Positions 1 through 6,945 of a stretch of DNA of 34,597 bases are shown piece by piece. Position 1 is the first letter of the stretch. Every line of letters starts with the position of its first letter. The translations under genes were made by a program, and so were the position numbers. The notes beneath the pieces are model-generated. The model had not been told where the DNA came from. It searched no databases and saw nothing but the letters and a program-made list of their open reading frames with translations. The DNA is from Pseudomonas aegrilactucae (lineage in GTDB: Bacteria; Pseudomonadota; Gammaproteobacteria; Pseudomonadales; Pseudomonadaceae). The stretch covers positions 1-34,597 of the forward strand of contig NZ_JAHTBI010000035.1 in NCBI RefSeq assembly GCF_019168305.1, in the 5' to 3' direction.

Positions 1-17
1 TCCGCACACACTCCGAT
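1..17. repeat. attL core, 17-bp direct repeat
   Basis: TCCGCACACACTCCGAT is found here and again as the last 17 bases of the window, with different flanking bases. Exact direct repeats enclosing an integrase-bearing prophage are the signature of the crossover core of attL and attR. It does not look like part of a tRNA, as there is no T-arm consensus or CCA end. Confidence 0.85.
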
Positions 18-33
18 TGTGCTGGAGTATTAA
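1..33 (+). CDS. Possible restored 3' end of an interrupted host gene (partial)
   Basis: Read from base 1, the core and the adjoining prophage sequence encode SAHTPIVLEY followed by TAA, and an intrinsic terminator follows three bases later. This is what is expected if the phage integrates in the 3' end of a protein gene and supplies a replacement C-terminus. The frame is only ten codons long and the upstream host part lies outside the window, so chance cannot be excluded. I do not recognise the host gene. Confidence 0.3.
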   Translation, partial: SAHTPIVLEY

Positions 34-35
34 CG

Positions 36-80
36 AAAAAAGGCGCTCTACCCCGTATTCGTGGGGCTGAGCGCCTTTTT
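36..80. terminator. Bidirectional intrinsic terminator at the left prophage end
   Basis: AGGCGCTC (41-48) pairs with GAGCGCCT (69-76), and CCCC (51-54) pairs with GGGG (63-66) inside it. An A-run precedes the stem and a T-run follows it, so the hairpin can stop transcription both ways. Leftward it would end the moron and late transcripts before host DNA. Rightward it would end any host transcript entering through attL. Confidence 0.85.
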
Positions 81-135
81 GCATTAGAGCATCAATGCAG
101 CTAGAGGCATTGAATGGCATGGATTGGCGTACGGT

Positions 136-154
136 TTGCCCCATTTCTGCCCCA
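136..154 (+). repeat. Candidate integrase arm-type sites near attL
   Basis: Two direct copies of TGCCCCA (137-143 and 148-154) are spaced 11 bp apart, one helical turn. A matching GCCCCA pair with the same spacing and orientation lies just inside attR (34510-34526). Paired arm sites flanking the core are typical of lambda-type tyrosine recombinases. Assignment is by position and symmetry only. Confidence 0.5.
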
Positions 155-220
155 AGCCATGGAGCAAGATGAAACGTTTGTGCAGGGCCTTCCAAGCACA
201 CCACGATTCACCAGGTCAGA

Positions 221-769
221 TCACTGAGCCTCGAACTTCAATGCCAGCAGATTCCAGTTGCGTTGATCGGCGTCCTGACCAGATTGGTATTGAATGTTGC
301 AGATGTACCAATTGCGTATCTGGGCACCAAATGCGTTTTGCGCATCTACGTAGGATCGAACCAGGTACTTCTGTTCCCCCAGATGCTTTGATCCACCTGC
401 TGCCTTGTCAAATGGGAAGTCCGCACTTTTCGGCGACTTGAGCGAGTTCTCAACGTAGTTACTGCAAATAATCGCGGCCATGATTGACCGATCTTTATTT
501 TTCTCTGTCTTGACCTTCTCAGCCTCCTTCTCGGCATTTTCGGCAGCCTCCTGCTGGTCCGCCAACTGCTTGGCTTCAGCACGGGCCTGAACCTGCTCAG
601 GGGTAGGCTTGGGCATAAATACGCCTGCGAAAATTGTGAACAAAACCAAACCTGCTATAGCACCCACAAGGTTCGCCGCCACCAATCCCATTTTTTTCCT
701 TCGACGTACAACCAGTATCCAGGTGCCAACCCAAAGCGCGAATGCTACTACCGAAACAATTCCTTCCAC
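221..769 (-). CDS. Membrane-anchored hypothetical protein, probable moron
   Basis: The product is 182 aa, starting at GTG 769 with AAAGGAG eight bases upstream. Residues about 4-21 and 28-52 are hydrophobic membrane segments separated by a basic RRRKK cluster. Next comes an Ala/Glu/Lys-rich, coiled-coil-like stretch (about 55-95). The C-terminal domain (about 98-182) contains a SLKSPKSADFPF segment and a VDAQNAFGAQIRNWYIC segment, a layout I associate with small phage and bacterial surface proteins of unknown function. The gene lies beyond the lysis cassette and has its own candidate promoter (806-834) and terminator (36-80), as expected of a gene expressed from the lysogen. A role in superinfection exclusion is possible but unproven. 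Confidence 0.8.
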   Translation of the reverse strand: MEGIVSVVAFALWVGTWILVVRRRKKMGLVAANLVGAIAGLVLFTIFAGVFMPKPTPEQVQARAEAKQLADQQEAAENAEKEAEKVKTEKNKDRSIMAAIICSNYVENSLKSPKSADFPFDKAAGGSKHLGEQKYLVRSYVDAQNAFGAQIRNWYICNIQYQSGQDADQRNWNLLALKFEAQ

Positions 770-805
770 TTCAACTACTCCTTTTCAAAGTGGCAAAATG
801 CTACC

Positions 806-834
806 TCATTAGAGATCACAGCAGGAAGGATCAA
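806..834 (-). promoter_or_regulatory. Candidate moron promoter
   Basis: On the minus strand, TTGATC (829-834) is followed by a 17-base spacer and TAATGA (806-811), about 37 bases before the GTG start at 769. The -35 box overlaps the stop codon of the upstream methylase gene. With the terminator at 36-80 this makes an independent transcription unit. Confidence 0.5.
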
Positions 835-1625
835 AACAGCCCCCCAAGATCTGCCGGCACCCAATTCATAATCACTAACTCGCCCGTCACTTCTGCCCTG
901 CCCTGGCGTTGATTCGCAGTGGTATAGCGGATATCCACAGTTTCGAAGTGAAAGCCCTCAAACACGCGCCGGATGTCCGGGTGGTCGTTGATGCTGACCA
1001 TCACCTTGCCCTTGCAGCGCCGCATGAATTCGGCTATGCGCTCGTAGTTATCGAAAGGAAAGTCGACGCCGTAGCCGGCGGTCTGCCAATACGGCGGGTC
1101 CATATAGTGGAACGTGTGCACTCGATCATAACGCTCGGCACAGTCCTGCCAAGACAGGTTCTCGACATACGTACCAGCGAGGCGCTGCCAAGCTGCAGAA
1201 AGGTTCTCCTCGATGCGCAGCAGGTTGATGGACGGCGCAGTGGTGGCGGTACCGAACGTCTGCCCAGTGACCTTGCCGCCGAAGGCGTGCTGCTGCAGGT
1301 AGAAGAACCGCGCCGCGCGCTGGATGTCGGTCAGCGTCTCGGGGCGGGTCATCTTCTGCCACTCGAAGATCTGCCGGGAGCTGAGCGCCCATTTGAACTG
1401 GCGGACGAACTCTTCCAGGTGGTTCTGCACCACCCGGTAGAGTGTCACCAGGTCGCCACTGAGATCGTTCAGCACCTCCACCGGTGCGGGCTGGGGACGC
1501 ATGAAGAACAGCGCGGCGCCACCAGCAAAAACTTCGACGTAGCATTCATGGGGGGGAAAGAGTGGGATCAAGCGGTCGGCCAGGCGGCGTTTGCCGCCCA
1601 TCCAGGGGATGATTGGAGATGTCAT
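831..1625 (-). CDS. DNA adenine N6-methyltransferase, Dam/D12 class
   Basis: The product is 264 aa from ATG 1625. A longer reading to 1754 is unlikely because its start lies inside a hairpin. Residues 8-13 (WMGGKR) and 31-36 (EVFAGG) form the N-terminal S-adenosylmethionine-binding motifs of the D12 class. DPPY at 176-179 is the catalytic motif that positions the target adenine amino group. Length is normal for phage Dam enzymes. It is the next gene after the spanins in the leftward late cluster. No restriction partner is adjacent, so it is probably an orphan enzyme that protects phage DNA from host nucleases or alters regulatory sites. The likely target is a short palindrome such as GATC, but this cannot be read from the sequence. 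Confidence 0.9.
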   Translation of the reverse strand: MTSPIIPWMGGKRRLADRLIPLFPPHECYVEVFAGGAALFFMRPQPAPVEVLNDLSGDLVTLYRVVQNHLEEFVRQFKWALSSRQIFEWQKMTRPETLTDIQRAARFFYLQQHAFGGKVTGQTFGTATTAPSINLLRIEENLSAAWQRLAGTYVENLSWQDCAERYDRVHTFHYMDPPYWQTAGYGVDFPFDNYERIAEFMRRCKGKVMVSINDHPDIRRVFEGFHFETVDIRYTTANQRQGRAEVTGELVIMNWVPADLGGLF

Positions 1626-1730
1626 TGGTAGCAAGTCTTTACTGTATGGATAAACAGGTGATAGGCTCGCCGCGCTCTGTGCACGGAGCAGGAGCCTAGG
1701 CTGGACTTGCAGGAAGGGTCTGCGGGTCTG

Positions 1731-1767
1731 GCGGGCCAGAGGATGTTGACGCATCCTCTTGGCCCGC
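1731..1767. terminator. Strong hairpin between spanin and methylase genes
   Basis: GCGGGCCA (1731-1738) and GAGGATG (1739-1745) pair with CATCCTC (1752-1758) and TGGCCCGC (1760-1767), with one bulged T and a six-base loop. Rightward it is followed by TTCTTTCATTT. Leftward, the direction of late transcription, there is no U-tract. It may slow polymerase or protect RNA ends rather than terminate fully. Confidence 0.5.
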
Positions 1768-1777
1768 TTCTTTCATT

Positions 1778-2290
1778 TCACTGCGCGATCTCGCGCACGT
1801 AGGCTTGACAGGCTCTGAGGGCGATCAGTCCTTGGTCGCCGGCATCGGTGATGCTGATAATTCGTCGAGCATGCGCTGGGTCAAGTTTGGCTCGCGTGAC
1901 TCCATGAACCACACTGCCGGCGCCGGTGGCGGCTCGCATCCCACTGTCACAACCCGTGGAGGCGTCGAGTAAGACTGACAACCGCAGATCAGCAGCGGCC
2001 AGGCGGTCACGCAGGCGAGCCTGAGCTTGTTGCGCATCGTTTAATTCCTTGTAGTGGGTTTGATCGTTCACCTTCAGGCGATCTTCCAGCTCACGCCGAT
2101 GGGTTTGCTGCAAGTCCAACTGCTCAAGCGCTGCGACCGCCGCAACTTCTCGGTCGAGCCTATGAGCCGCGCCCTGCTCAGCCAGCCGCCTGGCATAGGC
2201 GTTGCCCTGCCACTGCCAAGCAGCCCAAGCGCCCAGTACGACCCCGACCAGCAGGGCCAAGGCCGTCACACGGATATGGAGCGCTTTCAC
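1778..2290 (-). CDS. Rz-like inner-membrane spanin (i-spanin)
   Basis: The product is 170 aa with one N-terminal membrane anchor (about 8-26) and a periplasmic helical region rich in Glu, Gln and Arg (about 30-105) that would form a coiled coil. Spanins fuse the inner and outer membranes in the last step of Gram-negative lysis. The start ATGA overlaps the endolysin stop, and the Rz1 partner lies wholly inside this gene in another frame, the classic lambda arrangement. The identification rests on topology and context, because Rz sequences diverge widely. Confidence 0.85.
   Translation of the reverse strand: MKALHIRVTALALLVGVVLGAWAAWQWQGNAYARRLAEQGAAHRLDREVAAVAALEQLDLQQTHRRELEDRLKVNDQTHYKELNDAQQAQARLRDRLAAADLRLSVLLDASTGCDSGMRAATGAGSVVHGVTRAKLDPAHARRIISITDAGDQGLIALRACQAYVREIAQ
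1825..2037 (-). CDS. Rz1-like outer-membrane spanin lipoprotein
   Basis: The product is 70 aa and is encoded entirely within Rz in a different frame. It begins MRNKLRLACVTAWPLLICGC, with a basic N-terminus, a short hydrophobic stretch and a lipobox ending at Cys20, predicting signal peptidase II processing and outer-membrane anchoring. The mature part is proline-rich (PPRVV, EPPPAPA), as in known Rz1 proteins. It should pair with the Rz product across the periplasm. The nested position and lipobox together make the call secure. Confidence 0.85.
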   Translation of the reverse strand: MRNKLRLACVTAWPLLICGCQSYSTPPRVVTVGCEPPPAPAVWFMESREPNLTQRMLDELSASPMPATKD

Positions 2291-2838
2291 TGCAGCACCT
2301 TCAAGGCGCGCTCATAAAGCACTTCCCGGTCTGCCAAGCCATTGATGCCGCCATTGATGCGCCTGGTGATCAGTACGAAGGCCCCTTTGTCGGCGAGCTT
2401 GTTCAACTCGGCTCGATGCCAGTACCAACCTGCAGACATACAGGCATACACAGGGTGCTCAAGCAGCTCCGGCGTCTCAAGCAATCGGCTGTCGCCGAAC
2501 AAAGCCTCACTGCAGGCTTCGTAGTTCGCCCTGCCGGTAACCTGAATCAGCCCCCTGCCCCGGTACTTTTGCCCGTCACCATCGGCCTCTGGTGTATTGC
2601 CCAGCGCCTTGGCCAGCTTCCCCGTGTCGTACCTGGAAAGGTAGTCATTGCTGCCCAGCTCGCGGACATAGCGCAACTGGCCGGACTCATGGCCGATCTG
2701 CGCGATGAAGGCCGCTACACGCAGGCGGGTTACGATGGCGTACTTGCCCATGGCCGCATTCAGGGCAGGTACAAAAACGCCGGCTTTAGCGCCGGCGTTG
2801 GGGAGAATCTGCTGCAACTGTCTCTCGGTGATAGCCAT
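2287..2838 (-). CDS. Endolysin, glycoside hydrolase family 19 (chitinase-like)
   Basis: The product is 183 aa. The GH19 catalytic signature is visible as IGHESGQ, with Glu51 the likely acid and Glu60 the second carboxylate. A later YRGRGLIQVTGRANY block is the substrate-binding core of the family. These enzymes cut peptidoglycan or chitin-like polymers, and in Pseudomonas phages they serve as the lysis muramidase. No signal peptide or anchor is evident, so it should need the holin for release, and that gene lies far away at 23482-23829. It overlaps Rz by 4 bp and follows a terminator at 2896-2919. Confidence 0.93.
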   Translation of the reverse strand: MAITERQLQQILPNAGAKAGVFVPALNAAMGKYAIVTRLRVAAFIAQIGHESGQLRYVRELGSNDYLSRYDTGKLAKALGNTPEADGDGQKYRGRGLIQVTGRANYEACSEALFGDSRLLETPELLEHPVYACMSAGWYWHRAELNKLADKGAFVLITRRINGGINGLADREVLYERALKVLQ

Positions 2839-2895
2839 CCCGAATCATCCTCATGCGTAGACGTTGTATTACGCCGGCCAAACAGCCGGCAAGAA

Positions 2896-2919
2896 AAAGC
2901 CCCGTCAGTGCGGGGCTTT
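2896..2919 (-). terminator. Intrinsic terminator between tail and lysis genes
   Basis: On the minus strand AAAGCCCCG and CGGGGCTTT form a nine-base stem around a six-base loop, followed by TTTTTCTT. The stem includes the stop codon of the tail-fibre assembly gene. Late transcription must pass it to reach the endolysin and spanins. Confidence 0.85.
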
Positions 2920-3319
2920 ACAGGGTCATGTCATCCAGCCAGGGCGGCGGTGCCGGTCGGTGTTCGACGGCAGGGAACGCACTGGACTGTGGCCAGTCGC
3001 GCAGGGCCTGGCGGTACTGCAGCAGCTCGGCGAACTGCGAGGCCTGCAGCGTTGTGATCAGTTGCATGTCTTGCTCATCGCGATGACGGCCTACCAGCCA
3101 CTCAGTCGGATTGATTGCACTGTCGCGCCATGACCGCTCCAGGGCGGCCATGTCTTCACCGGGGGCCGGCTCAAAGCTGCCGTCAACATAACGATCACCG
3201 GGCACCGCGCCATCGCAAGCCACCCACACAAGCGATGGATGGAATCGCCCAGCCGGATCAATGCCAGTGATTTCGACCACCGTGTCGTTTTCGATTCGTG
3301 CCCACATAGCCATCACCAT
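2918..3319 (-). CDS. Tail fibre assembly chaperone
   Basis: The product is 133 aa. The pattern resembles phage tail-fibre assembly proteins: an N-terminal beta-rich part (WARIENDTVVEITGIDPAGRFHP), then WLVGRHRDEQ, and a C-terminal YRQALRDWP block ending in Pro-rich PAPPPWL. Such proteins help fold or trimerise the adjacent fibre and are not themselves in the virion. It lies directly downstream of the fibre gene and overlaps its 3' end by 7 bp, in the same place as Mu gp50. The first ATG (3319) has GGGA about eight bases upstream; ATGs at 3313 and 3307 are alternatives. Confidence 0.75.
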   Translation of the reverse strand: MVMAMWARIENDTVVEITGIDPAGRFHPSLVWVACDGAVPGDRYVDGSFEPAPGEDMAALERSWRDSAINPTEWLVGRHRDEQDMQLITTLQASQFAELLQYRQALRDWPQSSAFPAVEHRPAPPPWLDDMTL

Positions 3320-3781
3320 TCGATTTTCCCAATGCCATCGGCACCCTTACCCGAGCTAGATACAGCACCGCCACCGCCAGATCCAGGCGCTACCGCTGGG
3401 TTTGCACTATCGGCAGAAACCGAGCCGCCTCCCCAGTACGACGCGCCCCCGTCACCGCCGGCACGATTGAGCGGCGTGAAACCGGCAAGCAGGTTGCCAC
3501 TCCGACCACCGTCAATATTGATGTCACCGCCGACGCCACTGCCGGGCGGTCCTCCCACACCGTTTGATAGCCCTCCACCCCCGCCGGTAGCTGAGAAAAT
3601 ATCGCCGAATGACGTTGTGCCACCTTCGTATCCAGAACCATTACTTGTCGACCGGGAAAGGCCGCCCTCGCCGATTGTGAGCGTGATACTCGACAGCCCT
3701 GCAAGTGATAGCCGCTTGATAGCTGTACCGCCCGCACTACCGCCAGCGCCAGAGGCGGTGGATGATCGAGCACCGCTACCG
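3313..3781 (-). CDS. Glycine-rich C-terminal part of the tail fibre, out of frame
   Basis: This frame continues the fibre domain that stops at 3776. If one G of the nine-base G tract (3782-3790) is skipped, the text runs from LTGGGGSGARSSTASGAGG through a Gly/Ser-rich domain to GIGKIEW at 3313, adding about 154 residues. The pattern of a GGGGG opening, Ile-Thr-Leu-Thr-Ile-Gly-Glu-Gly strands and many Gly loops is typical of the receptor-binding tips of fibres with Gly-rich polyglycine-II-like domains. On its own it has no convincing start or ribosome site. It is either the distal end of a phase-variable or slippage-made fibre, or the tail of a gene broken by a one-base error. Confidence 0.75.
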
Positions 3782-4912
3782 CCCCCCCCCGGTCAGCGTT
3801 ATTTTTGGAATGCGACGACCTGCCCGCAGAACTGGCGGGACAGTGAACGGATACACACCAGGCGCGCTGTAAGGAATCAGCCCGGACTCGATACTTGGCG
3901 GGAGTTGCGCCTGGCCTACACACCACCACTTGCCTGCGCCGTCACTGCGCAGGCTCAGAAAGTCCCCGCAAAACAGCAGCTCAGTCCAGGCTTGACCGGT
4001 GGGCGCTGCTGAGGTGTCCAGCAGAATCTTGTCCGTGCCGGCGGCGGTGATGGTCAACGCATTGGCGGCCAGATCAGTACGACGCAGAACGATATCCATC
4101 ACGCCCAGGGCGGCAGAAGGCAGCGTAAAGGTACGTGCGCCGGCGCTGGCATCGAGCAGCACCAGGCCCCGATGGGTGCTGGTCAATACCTTGTCGGTGT
4201 TGAAGCTGAACACGCCCGGGAGGGAGGCCTTCTGTTCCAGCAGGGCATCCACCTGCAGAATCGTGTACGCGTCGGTGATGCCATGCCCCGCCAGCGATGC
4301 CGGGTTGGTACCGCCGATCACTCGGCCCTGCTCGTCCACCGTAACCTTTCCATACGCGCCGGGCGCAACGATCTTGCCGCGTACCGCGATAAACACCAGG
4401 GGCGTGGTCCCCAGGGTCGGCACGTCCGTATTACTCAACTGCCAGGCCGACAGCGCATTGGCGGTGCCGGCCTGCACCGGGACCACGTGTCCCGGGGTGC
4501 ACTCAAAGCTTTCGTTGGCATCCTGGGCGCGCACCCACGCGCCGGCGGCGACGGTGTAAATCCAGTTCTGCGCCGCGTTCGCCTGATCTTTCACCAGCAC
4601 CCGGTCGCCGGCCGTTACGATAACGCCGTCGATTGTCTGCAGGCCGCTCAGGGCAATAGGGCCCGTGGTCGCGCAGCGCACCGAACGCTTGTAGTCCGAT
4701 GCGCTGATCGACGTGACGGCCTGCAGCAGCTGGGCCACGTTCGATTCGTCGGGCACAAGACCGGCGCCCTTGATCACGTTCAGCATTTCTTGCGTGATCG
4801 AATCACCCCAGGCTGCCGGAATCAGTGAGCCGATTTGCCCGGTAACCGGGTTCTCGTCGACAAAGTGCCCATCGACAAGGCCGATGTTTGGCACGCTCTT
4901 TGGATAGTCCAT
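3776..4912 (-). CDS. Tail fibre protein, reading as sequenced (truncated form)
   Basis: The product is 378 aa from ATG 4912, which follows the previous gene's stop by two bases. The N-terminal part (MDYPKSVPNIGLVDGHF) is the baseplate-attachment region seen in Mu-like and Pseudomonas fibres. The middle has the repeat-like phrase ASDYKRSVRCATTGPIALSG and an ADGVWVRA-type module, common in side-tail fibres. The last segment (VYPFTVPPVLRAGRRIPKITLTGGG) opens a glycine-rich domain and is cut short by a stop straight after a nine-base G tract. With eight G the frame would remain open to 3313, giving about 532 aa. The fibre should determine host-receptor binding. The run-on from the upstream codons back to 5074 is a shadow of the gp48 gene. 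Confidence 0.85.
   Translation of the reverse strand: MDYPKSVPNIGLVDGHFVDENPVTGQIGSLIPAAWGDSITQEMLNVIKGAGLVPDESNVAQLLQAVTSISASDYKRSVRCATTGPIALSGLQTIDGVIVTAGDRVLVKDQANAAQNWIYTVAAGAWVRAQDANESFECTPGHVVPVQAGTANALSAWQLSNTDVPTLGTTPLVFIAVRGKIVAPGAYGKVTVDEQGRVIGGTNPASLAGHGITDAYTILQVDALLEQKASLPGVFSFNTDKVLTSTHRGLVLLDASAGARTFTLPSAALGVMDIVLRRTDLAANALTITAAGTDKILLDTSAAPTGQAWTELLFCGDFLSLRSDGAGKWWCVGQAQLPPSIESGLIPYSAPGVYPFTVPPVLRAGRRIPKITLTGGGR
3782..3790 (-). repeat. Nine-base poly-G tract inside the tail fibre gene
   Basis: The plus strand shows nine C in a row, read as G9 in the coding strand. It sits at codons 375-377, at the start of the glycine-rich domain. Tracts of this length are prone to replication and transcription slippage, and one base fewer joins the two fibre frames. 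Confidence 0.9.
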
Positions 4913-4914
4913 CC

Positions 4915-5514
4915 CTACTCCCCATACTTGATAAATTCGACGGCATGCGCTGGTGCAGCGCGCCGCAATACACATTCCAGTGCGCCGCTCGGGTTGCCCC
5001 CGAACTGCTCGCCGAAGTACGTCGCGCCAAAGCGGCGACCCAGGCGGCGCCGAGGGCCCGTGTCGAGCGTCCACATAAACTGCGCGACCCAGGTGCCGAA
5101 GTGCGCCGCACCGAAACGTGCGCGGCCAAAGCGCGGCGCCCGGTGCTCGATCACGCGGGCATGCGGGTAGCCCTGCCCGATGGCCAGTTCGACGAAGTAC
5201 GCCGGCGACTGCCCGCCCACCTCGACCAGGCGCCGGCGCACGGCCAACTGTCGGTCCTCAAACTTGGGCGAGTCGCCCAAGCAGGGATCAGGCAAGTCCA
5301 TGACCCGCTCCCAGTCCGGTACCAGCTCGCGCACCGTTGCCGGGTCAGCCTCCGCCAGCAGGTCGGCGGCGCGCAGATCCTCCCGGGCCAGCACGGCGGC
5401 CGCTTCCTGCAGCAGCTCATCAAGCCCCGGGTTACGCTCAAGATCCCAGGCCGGGCCGGGGGGCAGCAGAAGCCGCAACTGGCTGTGATAGTTCGCGGCC
5501 GTTCTTATCGCCAC
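4915..5514 (-). CDS. Mu gp48-like baseplate protein (DUF2313/YmfQ family)
   Basis: The product is 199 aa. The start RTAANYHSQLRLLLPPGPAW matches the family hallmark in which an LLPPG(P/R)AW phrase follows a short helix. A long helical region (LDELLQEAAAVLAREDLRAADLLAEADP) and the PDWERVMDLPDPC block follow, both typical. In Mu, gp48 lies on the baseplate beside gp47 and helps attach the fibres. Here it overlaps the gp47-like gene by 10 bp and is followed directly by the fibre gene. Repeated FG motifs near the C-terminus (RFGRARFGAAHFGT, RRFGATYFGEQFGG) are also usual for this family. Confidence 0.9.
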   Translation of the reverse strand: MAIRTAANYHSQLRLLLPPGPAWDLERNPGLDELLQEAAAVLAREDLRAADLLAEADPATVRELVPDWERVMDLPDPCLGDSPKFEDRQLAVRRRLVEVGGQSPAYFVELAIGQGYPHARVIEHRAPRFGRARFGAAHFGTWVAQFMWTLDTGPRRRLGRRFGATYFGEQFGGNPSGALECVLRRAAPAHAVEFIKYGE

Positions 5515-6545
5515 AGCACACCCCCATAGGTCAGCAACTGGTTGGGCTCGGCCGAGACGTTGCCCAGCGGGCTGATTACCTGATGATCGCGCTCACCCGT
5601 GGCACCGCTGATGGCTTCGCCGATATGCGTGGCCAGCATCTCAGCGCCCAGGGCCGACTCGCGGTTGTGCAGATCGACCAGCGCCGCCTCCACCGCACGA
5701 CGCACGGCACTGCTGTCGGGGCTGACCTTCAGTTCGTACTGCACCGGCTTCTCCAGGGGTGGCAGCACGTACACCTCGGCCGTTACCGGCCGCTCCTTGT
5801 CGATGTACGCCTTGACCCCAGCGCAGGCCTCGGCGCTGGGAATCGGGTCAATGTCGTTGTCACGCATGAAGAACACGCCCACCGTGCCGGGGCCCATCCA
5901 GTGCCGCACAACCCAGGCCCGCGTCACGCCGGCCACCTCAAGCGCCCAGGTTTCGTAATCGGCCGCGCTGCCGCCATGCGGGATCACGCGGTAGGAACGA
6001 ATAACCCGGGCCCGCAGCGCTTCGATACTTTCTTCATCCACGCCACCCTGCAGGCCGGGGGCATCGATCTTGACCAGCTCATTGACCCCCAGGGCGGGCA
6101 CGACCAGGCGCGCCATCGTCCCGGCCGGCGTGTTGCCCATCGGCCCCTTGTCCAGTGCCTCAAGCTTCACCGTGCCACTGTCACCGGTCAGGGTGGCCGT
6201 GGTGGTCACGCGCAGTTGCACGCCGTCGTCACGCTGCAGCAACGTGCCGGCATCGAGCACGGCTGACGGCGCGCCGGTATACGTCCCGGTACCGGTGGCG
6301 GCCACCGCTTCCAGTCGGCCACGCTTGAGGCGCGCCCGAGCCATGCGCAGCAGGGTTTCCTCATCGGCCGTGTCCGGCAGAATCTGGTCGGCGATATACA
6401 GTTGATGCCCATAGCGCCCGAAGGAAGCGGCGCCCAGCACCCTGGCCAGCACCTCGGCATCGGAGCGGATCAGCGCGCTGGAACCAGCAAGGTTCGATTG
6501 TTCGCGGCTGATCAGCTCGGGCAGGCTTGGGGTTTTAAACGGCAT
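5505..6545 (-). CDS. Baseplate J-like protein (Mu gp47)
   Basis: The product is 346 aa with the Baseplate_J pattern. The N-terminal region (PSLPELISREQSNLAG) is followed by a beta-rich middle with GPMGNTPAGTMARLV and then GGVDEESIEALRARVIRSYRVIPHGGSAADYETWALEVAGV, a highly conserved block of the family. It builds the wedge of the contractile-tail baseplate. Length is close to Mu gp47. It overlaps its neighbours on both sides by about 10 bp, which implies coupled translation. Confidence 0.95.
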   Translation of the reverse strand: MPFKTPSLPELISREQSNLAGSSALIRSDAEVLARVLGAASFGRYGHQLYIADQILPDTADEETLLRMARARLKRGRLEAVAATGTGTYTGAPSAVLDAGTLLQRDDGVQLRVTTTATLTGDSGTVKLEALDKGPMGNTPAGTMARLVVPALGVNELVKIDAPGLQGGVDEESIEALRARVIRSYRVIPHGGSAADYETWALEVAGVTRAWVVRHWMGPGTVGVFFMRDNDIDPIPSAEACAGVKAYIDKERPVTAEVYVLPPLEKPVQYELKVSPDSSAVRRAVEAALVDLHNRESALGAEMLATHIGEAISGATGERDHQVISPLGNVSAEPNQLLTYGGVLWR

Positions 6546-6945
6546 TGATCACCTGCCAAATATCATCTAGTTCAACATCGATCGTGCGGCCGTTTCGCAA
6601 CGTCAGCACCACCCCCAGCTCCAGCCGGTTCACCCCGCGCGCGGTCGTTACCGTAACGCCGGTGACGCGGCCGTCGTCGAGCATCCAGCTCAGTGACTCC
6701 CGAGCGAACGCCTCGGCATCACGCACCGCCTCGGCATCCAGCTTGCGCCGGCGCAGCAACCACAGGCGCGACCCGATACGGTCATTCGCCGCACTGGGGA
6801 AACTGTCGCCCCACCAGCCATAGCGCTGGTCATCATCCAGGCGATCATCAGGGCCGGCCCGGCGCCAGGTCAGCAGACTGATTACTGCCGCCCGCCGCCA
6901 GGCACGGGTGCTGTCGTCGTCCTCCAGCAACGCCACCTCAGCCAC
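6535..6945 (-). CDS. Phage GP46-family baseplate protein
   Basis: The product is 136 aa. The GP46 family pattern is clear: a short N-terminal strand, AVISLLTWRRAGPDD, then GWWGDSFP and IGSRLWLLRRRKL, and a C-terminal domain with repeated beta strands. It corresponds to the gpW/gp25-like lysozyme-fold wedge protein of other contractile tails and lies between the spike and gp47 genes as in Mu. The charged EDDDST segment at the N-terminus is ordinary. The overlap of 8 bp with the spike gene suggests translational coupling. Confidence 0.92.
   Translation of the reverse strand: MAEVALLEDDDSTRAWRRAAVISLLTWRRAGPDDRLDDDQRYGWWGDSFPSAANDRIGSRLWLLRRRKLDAEAVRDAEAFARESLSWMLDDGRVTGVTVTTARGVNRLELGVVLTLRNGRTIDVELDDIWQVINAV

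Noticed and set aside
1..17. att core as the 3' end of a tRNA gene
   Set aside because: No T-arm, acceptor-stem or CCA pattern is present on either strand. A protein-gene end fits better.
909..1631. 240-aa plus-strand open frame opposite the methylase
   Set aside because: It is the antisense shadow of a gene with clear DPPY and FAGG motifs, and has no ribosome site or recognisable domain.
3390..3929. 179-aa minus-strand frame within the fibre region
   Set aside because: It is in neither of the two fibre frames and lacks the glycine-rich continuity; it is a shadow.
5337..6266. 309-aa plus-strand open frame across the gp47/gp48-like genes
   Set aside because: High GC leaves the opposite strand open by chance. 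The minus-strand proteins are strongly recognisable.
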